In this document: one piece after another, positions 33,260-42,171 of the stretch
Layout: each line of letters starts with the position of its first letter
How positions within the stretch are numbered: position 1 is the first letter of the stretch
Assembly: GCF_000737325.1 (NCBI RefSeq)
Contig: NZ_CP011125.1
Span: forward strand, 5,208,001-5,272,000
Direction: 5' to 3'
Source of the DNA: Sandaracinus amylolyticus
GTDB taxonomy: Bacteria; Myxococcota_A; Polyangia; Polyangiales; Sandaracinaceae
DNA length: 64,000 nucleotides
Program-made: the position numbers and the translations under genes
The notes under the pieces: model-generated
What the model was told of the DNA's origin: nothing
Seen by the model: the letters and a program-made list of their open reading frames with translations, nothing else
Database searches by the model: none

Positions 33260-36200
33260 GTGGTCGCACGGGAAGAGCACGAACGCTTCGAGCTGCGACA
33301 GCACGTGACGTCGACCGCGATGTCGGAGGTGTGGCGCGCGCGGGATCGCGTCACCGGTCGCGACGTCGCGCTGAAGCTGATCGCGGTCACGACGAATGCC
33401 GATCGTGATCGCTTCGTGCGCGAGCACGTGTTGCTCGCGGGCATCACGCATCCCGGGATCGTCGGATACGTCGCGCACGGGACGACCGAGCGCGGCGACG
33501 CGTGGCTCGCGATGGAGTGGGTCGAAGGCGAGACGCTCCAGGCGCGGCTCGCGCAGCGCGAGCTCACCGTGATCGAGTCGGTGCGCCTCGTCGCCGCGAT
33601 CGCGCACGCGCTCGGTGTCGCGCACGCGCGCGGCATCGTGCACCGCGACGTGAAGCCCGGGAACGTGATGCTCACGGAGCACGGGCCGAAGCTGCTCGAC
33701 TTCGGCATCGCGCGGCACGGGCTCGGCGATCGCGTCACCGCCACCGGCGCGCTGATCGGGACGCCGGGGTACATGGCGCCCGAGCAGGCGCGCGGCGAGC
33801 TCGTGATCGACGCGCGAGCCGACGTGTTCGCGCTGGGCTGCGTGCTCTATCGCTGTCTCGCGCATCGCCCCGCGTTCCCGGGCGACGCGATCGTGAACGT
33901 CCTCGTCGATCTCGCGGCGGGCCGCTACGAGCCGCTCGACCGTGTCCGACCGGGGCTCCCGGGACCGTTGCTCGCGCTCGTCGCGCGCATGCTCGATCGT
34001 GATCCCGCGCGCCGTCCGCTCGACGCGCGCGAGGTCGCCGCCGCGCTCGACGCGCTCGAGCCCGCGCTGCCGCGTCACGAGCTGCCGCTCGCGACGGCGG
34101 TGCTCGGCGAGGACGAGCAGCGGCTCGTCTCCGTGGTGCTGGCATCGATCACGCGCGCCGCGTCGCGCCGCGCCGTCGTCGCCGCGCTGCGTCCGCTCGG
34201 GGTCGAGCCCGAGTGGCTGTCCGATCACGTGCTCGTCACGCTGCGCGGGACCAGCACCGCGACCGATCTCGCGGCGCGCGCGGCGCGATGCGCGCTCGTG
34301 CTCCAAGCCGTGCTCCCCGAGTCGCCGATCGCGATCGCGACGGGCCGCGCGGTGTTCGCGGCGTCGACGCTCCTCGGCGAGGCGCGCGATCGCGCCGAGG
34401 CTCTGCTGCGCGACACCCGCGGCGCGACGGTCGCGATCGACGACGCCACCGCGGGCTTGCTCGATGCGCGCTTCGAGGTCGCGAAGCACGAGGCGGGGCT
34501 CGAGCTCCGCGCGATGCGCGACGTCGCGCGTCCCGACGAAGGGCGCGCGCTCGGCACGCGCCTGCCGTTCGCGGGTCGCGAGCGCGAGCTCGCGATGATC
34601 GACGCGACGCTCGACGAGTGCATCGAGGCGCGCGTCGCGCGCGTGGTGCTCGTCACCGGCCCGCCGGGCGTGGGCAAGTCGCGGCTCGCGGCGGAGCTCG
34701 TGATGCGCGTCGAGGCGCGCGGCGACGTCGCGGTGGTGCCCGCGCGCGCCGACAGCGTGGGCCGGCGATCGGCGTGGCAGCTCGCGGCGCGCATCGCGCG
34801 ACGCGTGCTCGGCATCGACGCCGCGCAGGACGTGACCGCGCAGCGCGAGCGAATCGCCGAATGGGCGGCGCGCGCGATGCCCGAGCCCGATCGCGCGCGC
34901 ACCGCGACGTTCCTCGCGGAGCTCGTCGGCGCGCGGATCCCGGACGACGCCGGAGACGCGCTCCTCGCCGCGGCGCGACAGGACCCGATGCGCATGGGCG
35001 ATCAGCTCCGCCGCGCGTTCCAGGACCTGCTCGCCGCGTCGTGCGATCGCGGCCCGCTGATGCTCGTGCTCGAGGATCTGCACTGGGCCGATCTGCCCTC
35101 GATTCGCCTGCTCGACGGCGCGCTGCGCGCGCTCGCGGAGCGCCCGGTGCTCGTGCTCGGCCTCGCGCGCCCCGAGGTGCACGAGCAGTTCCCCGCGCTC
35201 TGGGCGGAGCGCGGCGCGTCGCAGCTGCGCCTCGGTGAGCTCGGGCGTCGCACGTGCGAGCGCCTCGCGCGCAGCGTGCTCGGCGACGACGCGCCCGCGG
35301 CGCTGGTCGCGCGCGTCGTCGAGCGCTGCGCGGGCAACGCGCTCTTCCTCGAGGAGATCCTGCGGCGCGTGGCGCAGCAGCCGGGTGAGGACGCGCTGCC
35401 CGAGTCGGTGCTCGCGATGCTCCAGGTCCGCCTCGAGTCGCTCTCGGGCCCGGCGCGCCGCCTCGCGCGCGCGGCGAGCGTGTTCGGGAGGGACGCGCCG
35501 CTCGCCGGCGTGATCGCGCTCCTCGGGACCACGGATCCGATCGACGACGCGCTCCGCGAGCTCGTCGAGCACGAGGTCCTCGAGCAGCGCGGCACCGGCT
35601 TCGCGCGCGATCGCGAGCTCTCGTTCCGCCACGAGCTCGTGCGCGAGGCCGCGTACGACATGCTCACCGACGAGGATCGCAGCCTCGGTCATCGCCTCGC
35701 GGCCGCGTGGCTCGAGCGCAGCGGCGCGCACGATGCGACGCTGCTCGCGGAGCACCTGCAGCGCGGCAGCGAGCCGACGCTCGCGATCGTGTGGCTCGAG
35801 CGCGCGGGCGAGCAGGCGCTCGAGGGCGGCGACTTCGAAGGCGCGGTCGAGCACGCACGTCGCGCCCTCGCGCTCGGTGCCGCCGAGCGCGTCGGCTCGA
35901 TCGCGATGATCGAGGTGGAGGCGCTCGCGTGGAGCGGGCGCTTCGCCGAGCTTCACGACGCGGCGCGCGCGGTCATGAGCGGAGCACCGCCGGGGAGCCC
36001 GCTGTGGAGCCGCGCGGCGTCCGCGCTGCTCTTCGCGGGCAGCGCGCTCCCGATCGCGCGAGCGGCCGAGATCATCGGACAGATCATCACGGCCGAGCTC
36101 CCCGACGACGCGCGCTCGGTGCAGGTGCGCGCCCACGCGATCGCGGCGATCGTGCTCTATCGCGCGGGGCAGATCGCGATCGCCGATCCCATCCTCGCGC

Positions 36201-37030
36201 GGCTCGCGCGGATCGACGACCCCGAGCGCGACCCGGGCACGCTCGCGTGGATCGAGCTCGTGCGCGTCTATCGCGCGCGCTTCGGCGACGGCGATCCCGC
36301 GGCCGCGCGCGCCCATGCCGAGCGCGCCGCGCGCCACGCCGAGCGCGCCGGTGATGCGGGCGCGCTCGGGCTCGCGCGGATCGACGTCGCGTACTCGAGC
36401 CTCGGCCTCGGCCTCGTCGACGAAGCGCTCGATGCCGCGCGGCTCGCGGTCGACGCCGGCGAGACGCACGGCGCGGGCTTCCTCGTCGCGTACGCGCGCG
36501 GCGTGCTCGGGCTCGCGCTCGCGCGTCGCGGGCGCCTCGCCGAAGCGCGCGCGGAGCTCGAGGGCTGCATCGTGCGCGCCGATGCCGCGGGCGACGGAGT
36601 GAATCAGGGCTTCGCGCGCAACCTGCTCGCGACGGTCGCGCTCGCGGAGGGCGACGCGCAGCGAGCACGCCGCCTCGCCGACGAAGCGCTCGCCGCGCCC
36701 ATCCCGCCCACGACGCGCGCGTACGCGGCCGCGACCGCGTCGAGCGCGGCGCTCGCGTGCGGCGACGTCGACGCCGCGTGCAACCTCGCCGACGATGCGT
36801 GGCGATCGCTCGCGCTCACCGGCGCACCGGAGATCGCGCACGGCGTCATCGCTCGCGCGCGCATCACAGCGCTCGTCGCCCGCGGAGATCACGACGCTGC
36901 GCGCGCCGCGCTCACCGAAGCACGCGCGCGCCTCGCGACGCGCGCCGCGCGCATCGACGATCCGCACTGGCGCGCTGCATTCGATGCGCTCCCCGAGCAC
37001 GCGTGGCTCTCGAGCGACGACGTCGCGTGA
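33260..37030 (+). CDS. Ser/Thr protein kinase-cyclase homology-AAA-TPR regulator
   Basis: A 1256-residue cytoplasmic signalling protein. Kinase domain residues about 10-275 with Lys39 (DVALKLIA), HRDVKPGN (His128-Asp130), DFG 147-149 and APE-like MAPEQARGE. The glycine-rich loop is replaced by QHVTSTAMSEVWRA, with no glycines. Residues about 290-425 resemble a degenerate class III cyclase domain (LVSVVLASITRA, IAIATGRAVFAAST), as in AAA-regulators of this kind. An AAA/NACHT-like ATPase follows with Walker A GPPGVGKS (467-474) and LMLVLEDLHWADL. From about 830 to the end come TPR-like helical repeats. GTG 33260 starts the protein just before the kinase fold. Such proteins are a hallmark of myxobacteria. 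Confidence 0.92.
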   Translation: MVAREEHERFELRQHVTSTAMSEVWRARDRVTGRDVALKLIAVTTNADRDRFVREHVLLAGITHPGIVGYVAHGTTERGDAWLAMEWVEGETLQARLAQRELTVIESVRLVAAIAHALGVAHARGIVHRDVKPGNVMLTEHGPKLLDFGIARHGLGDRVTATGALIGTPGYMAPEQARGELVIDARADVFALGCVLYRCLAHRPAFPGDAIVNVLVDLAAGRYEPLDRVRPGLPGPLLALVARMLDRDPARRPLDAREVAAALDALEPALPRHELPLATAVLGEDEQRLVSVVLASITRAASRRAVVAALRPLGVEPEWLSDHVLVTLRGTSTATDLAARAARCALVLQAVLPESPIAIATGRAVFAASTLLGEARDRAEALLRDTRGATVAIDDATAGLLDARFEVAKHEAGLELRAMRDVARPDEGRALGTRLPFAGRERELAMIDATLDECIEARVARVVLVTGPPGVGKSRLAAELVMRVEARGDVAVVPARADSVGRRSAWQLAARIARRVLGIDAAQDVTAQRERIAEWAARAMPEPDRARTATFLAELVGARIPDDAGDALLAAARQDPMRMGDQLRRAFQDLLAASCDRGPLMLVLEDLHWADLPSIRLLDGALRALAERPVLVLGLARPEVHEQFPALWAERGASQLRLGELGRRTCERLARSVLGDDAPAALVARVVERCAGNALFLEEILRRVAQQPGEDALPESVLAMLQVRLESLSGPARRLARAASVFGRDAPLAGVIALLGTTDPIDDALRELVEHEVLEQRGTGFARDRELSFRHELVREAAYDMLTDEDRSLGHRLAAAWLERSGAHDATLLAEHLQRGSEPTLAIVWLERAGEQALEGGDFEGAVEHARRALALGAAERVGSIAMIEVEALAWSGRFAELHDAARAVMSGAPPGSPLWSRAASALLFAGSALPIARAAEIIGQIITAELPDDARSVQVRAHAIAAIVLYRAGQIAIADPILARLARIDDPERDPGTLAWIELVRVYRARFGDGDPAAARAHAERAARHAERAGDAGALGLARIDVAYSSLGLGLVDEALDAARLAVDAGETHGAGFLVAYARGVLGLALARRGRLAEARAELEGCIVRADAAGDGVNQGFARNLLATVALAEGDAQRARRLADEALAAPIPPTTRAYAAATASSAALACGDVDAACNLADDAWRSLALTGAPEIAHGVIARARITALVARGDHDAARAALTEARARLATRAARIDDPHWRAAFDALPEHAWLSSDDVA

Positions 37031-37128
37031 CGCATCGCGTCGCTCGCAGGCCCTGGGTTCTGCGCGAAAAGGACCTTGGAGCGCCCATCGTCGGTTGCTA
37101 GAACGCCCGTCTCCGAGGAGGCAGCGCG

Positions 37129-38049
37129 ATGGTGGATCGGGTGGCGAAGATCTGGATGGACGGGCGTCTGGTGGACTGGGACGCCGCGCAGGTCCACGTG
37201 CTCACGCACACCCTCCACTACGGCCTCGGAACGTTCGAGGGCATCCGCGCCTACGAGACCCACGACGGGCGCACCGCGATCTTCCGGCTGCGCGAGCACG
37301 TCCGCCGCCTCTTCGACTCGGCGAAGATCTGCACGATCCCGATGCCGTACACGCAGGATCAGATCGTCGATGCGTGCATCGAGACGGTCCGCGCGAACGG
37401 CCTCAGCAGCTGCTACTTGCGCCCGCTCGTGTTCCTCGGCGACGGCGCGATGGGCCTCGGCGCGATCAACCCGACACGCGTGTCGATCGCGGTGTGGAAG
37501 TGGGGCGCGTACCTCGGCGAAGAAGGTCTCGCGAAGGGCATCCGCGCGAAGGTCAGCTCGTTCACGCGCCCCGGCATCAACATGCTGATGTCGAAGGGCA
37601 AGGTCTCGGGCCACTACGTGAACAGCGTGCTCGCGAAGCGCGAGGTGATCGCCGCGGGCTACCAGGAAGCGATCATGCTGGACGCGCAGGGCCGCGTGTC
37701 CGAGGCGACCGGCGAGAACGTGTGGCTCGTGCGCGACGGAGTCGTCGCGACCGCGCCGTACGGCGGATCGATCCTCGGCGGGATCACGCGGGACACACTG
37801 CTGACGATCCTGCGCGACGATCTCGGCCTCGAGGTGCAGGAGCGCGACATCACGCGCGACGAGCTCTGGATCGCCGACGAGGTCTTCATGTGCGGCACCG
37901 CAGCGGAGGTGACGCCGGTGCGCGAGATCGACGACCGACAGATCGGCGCCGGTGCGCGCGGCCCGCTGACGAAGAAGGTGCAGGACCGCTACTTCGAGGT
38001 CGTGCGCGGCGTTCGTCCGCCGGTCGCGGAGTGGCTCACGTACGTCTGA
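37129..38049 (+). CDS. ilvE: Branched-chain amino acid aminotransferase
   Basis: A 306-residue class IV PLP enzyme catalysing the last step of Leu, Ile and Val synthesis. GAGGAGG lies 7 bases before ATG 37129. The sequence starts KIWMDGRLVDWDAAQVHVLT and HTLHYGLGTFEGIRAY. It has YLRPLVFLG, then SKGKVSGHYVNSVLAKREV with the PLP Lys158, YQEAIMLDAQGRVSEATGENV, GGITRDTLLTIL, and EVFMCGTAAEVTPVREIDDR. Length and motifs match IlvE well. It is followed after 4 bp by a small membrane protein gene. Confidence 0.96.
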   Translation: MVDRVAKIWMDGRLVDWDAAQVHVLTHTLHYGLGTFEGIRAYETHDGRTAIFRLREHVRRLFDSAKICTIPMPYTQDQIVDACIETVRANGLSSCYLRPLVFLGDGAMGLGAINPTRVSIAVWKWGAYLGEEGLAKGIRAKVSSFTRPGINMLMSKGKVSGHYVNSVLAKREVIAAGYQEAIMLDAQGRVSEATGENVWLVRDGVVATAPYGGSILGGITRDTLLTILRDDLGLEVQERDITRDELWIADEVFMCGTAAEVTPVREIDDRQIGAGARGPLTKKVQDRYFEVVRGVRPPVAEWLTYV

Positions 38050-38053
38050 GCGC

Positions 38054-38479
38054 GTGACCCGCATCCGCCGCGCGCTCTCGCTCGTGGTCGCGCTCGCGTC
38101 GCTCGTCGCGGCGTGGGCGCTCACGCAGCCGTTCCATCACGTCGTCGTCGCGACGACCGGCGGCGACGAGCGTCTGCTGCACACCGGGATCACGCACCAC
38201 TCGTGGGGCCTGATGTTCGTGCCCACTGCGATCGTGCTCGCGGCGATCGGCATCGCCGGCGCGTGGAGCGCGAGACCACGCGCGCGCACGTTCGCGATCG
38301 CGACCGGTGTCGCGTCGATCGCGTGGTCGCTCGTGGTGCTCACCGACGGCCTGCTCACGGACTACCTGATGACGCGCGAGAGCGCGCTCTTCGGCGAGCA
38401 GGTGTTCGTCGCAGCGCGCATCGCGATCGCGCTCGCGGGAGTCCCGCTGCTCGTCGTCGCGGCGCGCGAGCGAGCGTAG
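38054..38479 (+). CDS. Four-segment membrane protein, unknown
   Basis: A 141-residue hydrophobic protein with about four membrane segments (residues 7-24, 52-70, 80-98 and 117-136) and an external loop rich in His (FHHVVVATTGGDERLLHTGITHHSW). No family recognised. GTG start 4 bp after the ilvE stop, so it is co-transcribed with ilvE, though a functional link is not evident. Confidence 0.7.
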   Translation: MTRIRRALSLVVALASLVAAWALTQPFHHVVVATTGGDERLLHTGITHHSWGLMFVPTAIVLAAIGIAGAWSARPRARTFAIATGVASIAWSLVVLTDGLLTDYLMTRESALFGEQVFVAARIAIALAGVPLLVVAARERA

Positions 38480-38485
38480 AAAGAA

Positions 38486-38517
38486 GAACGCCCGCGACCT
38501 CGCGGTCACGGGCGTTC
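38486..38517. terminator. Bidirectional hairpin
   Basis: Arms GAACGCCCGCGACC (38486-38499) and GGTCACGGGCGTTC (38504-38517) pair with one mismatch around a TCGC loop. Located between the stops of two convergent genes, 6 and 24 bases away. The right side runs into GTTCG and the left, on the other strand, into TTCTTTC, giving a partial T-tract in the minus direction. Confidence 0.72.
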
Positions 38518-38541
38518 GTTCGCTCGTCGCGCGAGACGCGC

Positions 38542-39255
38542 TCAGTCGCCGAGCACGTCCTTGTGGAAGACGATCCGCTGGCACATCTGGCACTGCATGA
38601 TCTCGGTGCCGCGCTGTAGCTGGATGAAGCGCTGCGGCGGCATCTGCATGCGACAGCCGACGCACGTCTCGCCGACGACCTCGCAGACCGCAGGCGTCAG
38701 CTTGGTACGCAGCCGGTCGTAGAGGCGGATGTATTGCTTGTCGATCTTCTTCGCGTAGTCGTCGCGACCCGCGACCACGCGCTCGCGCTCTGCGCGGAGC
38801 TCTCCGAGCTTCGTCTCGGCGGCGGCCTCCGACGCGGCCAGCTCGGCCTTCTGCTCGTCGAGCGTCTTCGTCGGATCCGCGAGCGCCGCGGTGATCTGCG
38901 CGATCTTCTCGCGAAGCCGCTCCTTCTCGGTCTCGCCGTCCTTGATGGACTTGCGGATCGAGTCGAGCTCGCGCTCGGCCGCTTCGGCCTCGCGCATCGT
39001 GCGCGCCTTCGCGCTCTTCCCCTTCGCCTTCGAGAGCGCGTCGTTGCGCGAGGCGATGTCGTTGTCCTGCTGCGCGAGCAGGCGTTCGGCTTCGGTGATG
39101 GTCGAGCGCTGACGCTCGACCAGTGCTTCGAGGGCGCGAACCGCGGCGCGGCGCTCGTCGAGCTCGGCCGGGATGCCCTTCAGTCGATCATCGATTCCAC
39201 GGGCCTGGGAATCGATCTCCGCGAGCTTGACCAGCGCCCTCAACTGTTCCCGCAA
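38542..39255 (-). CDS. Coiled-coil protein with C4 zinc ribbon (DUF164/HP0958 type)
   Basis: A 237-residue protein consisting of a long antiparallel coiled coil (about residues 1-185, Glu/Lys/Arg/Ala heptads) and a C-terminal zinc ribbon: CVGCRMQMPP and CQMCQRIVF. The TTG start at 39255 is chosen because GAGGAG lies 9 bases ahead and the family usually begins (x)REQLRxLxxL; an in-frame TTG at 39309 would add 18 residues without a ribosome site. Relatives bind RNA or secretion partners (HP0958, CdsZ) but the role in this phylum is unknown. It follows the tRNA gene on the same strand. Confidence 0.88.
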   Translation of the reverse strand: MREQLRALVKLAEIDSQARGIDDRLKGIPAELDERRAAVRALEALVERQRSTITEAERLLAQQDNDIASRNDALSKAKGKSAKARTMREAEAAERELDSIRKSIKDGETEKERLREKIAQITAALADPTKTLDEQKAELAASEAAAETKLGELRAERERVVAGRDDYAKKIDKQYIRLYDRLRTKLTPAVCEVVGETCVGCRMQMPPQRFIQLQRGTEIMQCQMCQRIVFHKDVLGD

Positions 39256-39353
39256 AGTCGTCCGCTCCTCGTGGCCCGGGCGTGTACCCCTCTTCGCGGT
39301 CGGAAGCAAGTCGGGCGCCGCCGACCCCGAGGTGCGGACGACGCGATCGACAG

Positions 39354-39427
39354 TAGGCCCACCTGGACTCGAACCAGGACACGCCCCGTTATGAGCGGGG
39401 AGCTCTGACCGATTGAGCTATGGGCCC
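39354..39427 (-). tRNA. tRNA with CAU anticodon, probably tRNA-Ile2 (else elongator tRNA-Met)
   Basis: A full cloverleaf of 74 nt can be folded on the minus strand: acceptor GGGCCCA/TGGGCCT (ending in a G1-U72 wobble), D arm GCTC/GAGC, anticodon arm CCCCG-CTCATAA-CGGGG with anticodon CAT at 39391-39393, variable CGTGT, T arm CCTGG-TTCGAGT-CCAGG, discriminator A. CCA is not encoded. It lacks initiator features (three G:C pairs below the anticodon loop, C1 mismatch). C4-G69 and C5-G68, which help the lysidine synthetase TilS pick Ile2 over Met, are present, so the AUA-reading Ile2 assignment is favoured. Confidence 0.9.
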
Positions 39428-39431
39428 GTCC

Positions 39432-39450
39432 GCTCGAGAGGTTCTCGAGC
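39432..39450. terminator. Small perfect hairpin upstream of tRNA
   Basis: GCTCGAGA and TCTCGAGC arms with a GGT loop lie 4 bp before the tRNA 5' end, between it and the inverted-repeat element. It may end rpoD-side transcription or mark the tRNA leader for processing; there is no T-tract. Confidence 0.35.
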
Positions 39451-39474
39451 GCGTCAGGTTCTAGCGAGTCGGCG

Positions 39475-39534
39475 GCGGTGGAACAACCGTGCACGAGCAC
39501 GTGGCACGTGCACGTGGACGAGTCACGACGCGGC
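39475..39534 (+). repeat. Left arm of 60-bp inverted repeat
   Basis: This 60-bp segment is repeated in inverted orientation at 39950-40009 with 58 of 60 matches (differences at the A of AACAACC and the G of CGTGGACG). It contains smaller dyads built from GTGCACG and CACGTG. Together with the right arm it frames 415 bp carrying one small gene. Confidence 0.9.
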
Positions 39535-39584
39535 TCACGCGGTCGGCGGCGCAGCGCTCCGCATCACGGGTCGATACGCGCCTC

Positions 39585-39938
39585 ATGCTCGACTACGAGA
39601 AGCTGGACGCCTATCAGGTCTCGCTCGATCTCCTCTCCGAAGCGCTCGTCATCGCTTCGCAGGTCCCGCGCGGCTATGGCCCCGTTTCGGATCAACTCCG
39701 TCGCGCGGCGCTCTCGGTGCCGCTCAACATCGCGGAGGGAGTCGGGCGGCACGACTTCAAGGATCGACGACGCTGCTTCACCATCGCCCGCGGATCAGCG
39801 ATGGAATGCGGCGCGCTCTTCGACGTCTTCGCACGCTTGCCCGACACACGCCCGGAACGCGCGCAGAGTGCCAAGCAGCTCGTCCGACGCGTCGTCGCGA
39901 TGCTGACTCGAATGGGCGCGGCGCCGACCGAGACCTGA
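39585..39938 (+). CDS. Four-helix-bundle protein (23S rRNA intervening-sequence/S23 family)
   Basis: A 117-residue protein of the family encoded within 23S rRNA intervening sequences and related to the Avd protein of diversity-generating retroelements. Family signatures: LDYEKLDAYQVSLDLLSEAL at the start, GYGPVSDQLRRAALSVPLNIAEGVGR in the middle, and RCFTIARGSAMECGALFDV. ATG 39585 matches the family start; upstream in-frame codons run into the inverted repeat. There is no strong ribosome site. Avd-type proteins form basic pentamers that bind nucleic acid; this one ends in MLTRMGAAPTET. No reverse transcriptase or variable repeat is nearby. Orientation is opposite to rpoD and the tRNA. Confidence 0.88.
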   Translation: MLDYEKLDAYQVSLDLLSEALVIASQVPRGYGPVSDQLRRAALSVPLNIAEGVGRHDFKDRRRCFTIARGSAMECGALFDVFARLPDTRPERAQSAKQLVRRVVAMLTRMGAAPTET

Positions 39939-39949
39939 CCCGCCGCGAC

Positions 39950-40009
39950 GCCGCGTCGTGACTCGTACACGTGCACGTGCCACGTGCTCGTGCACGGCTG
40001 TTCCACCGC
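39950..40009 (-). repeat. Right arm of 60-bp inverted repeat
   Basis: Inverse complement of 39475-39534 with 2 mismatches. It ends 15 bp before the rpoD terminator hairpin, so the element sits directly against the 3' end of the rpoD transcript. It includes an 18-bp stretch (CAGCCGTGCACGAGCACG in reverse orientation) that recurs at 56670-56687. Confidence 0.9.
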
Positions 40010-40023
40010 TCGCAGAAGCTCGA

Positions 40024-40052
40024 AGCCCCGGCGGTCTCTCGACCCCGGGGCT
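40024..40052 (-). terminator. rpoD terminator hairpin
   Basis: AGCCCCGG (40024-40031) and CCGGGGCT (40045-40052) form an 8-bp GC stem with a 13-nt loop, starting 14 bases past the rpoD stop in the minus direction. No clean T-tract follows. Confidence 0.6.
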
Positions 40053-40065
40053 CCTTCTCGCTCGC

Positions 40066-42066
<2,001 letters not shown>

Positions 42067-42171
42067 CTTCACCTCGTGGTGCCCGCGCTCACGGGTCCCT
42101 GGTCGATCGTCCTCGCGTCCCCGTCCCTCGTCGCCGCGCTCTCTCCCCCACGGTGAGCACGGCCCCTCGAA

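Larger units (their letters stand above)
39475..40009. mobile_element. 535-bp inverted-repeat-bounded element carrying a four-helix-bundle gene
   Basis: Inverted 60-bp ends enclose a single small gene of the 23S rRNA intervening-sequence protein family. No transposase is present and no target duplication is visible next to the ends, so it is not a standard insertion sequence. The layout resembles 23S rRNA intervening sequences, in which complementary ends form a stem cut by RNase III, but here it lies between rpoD and a tRNA gene. Mobility is inference. Confidence 0.55.

Noticed and set aside
32798-37000. Open minus-strand frame of about 1400 codons opposite the kinase regulator
   Set aside because: Low-complexity shadow of a well-supported plus-strand gene.
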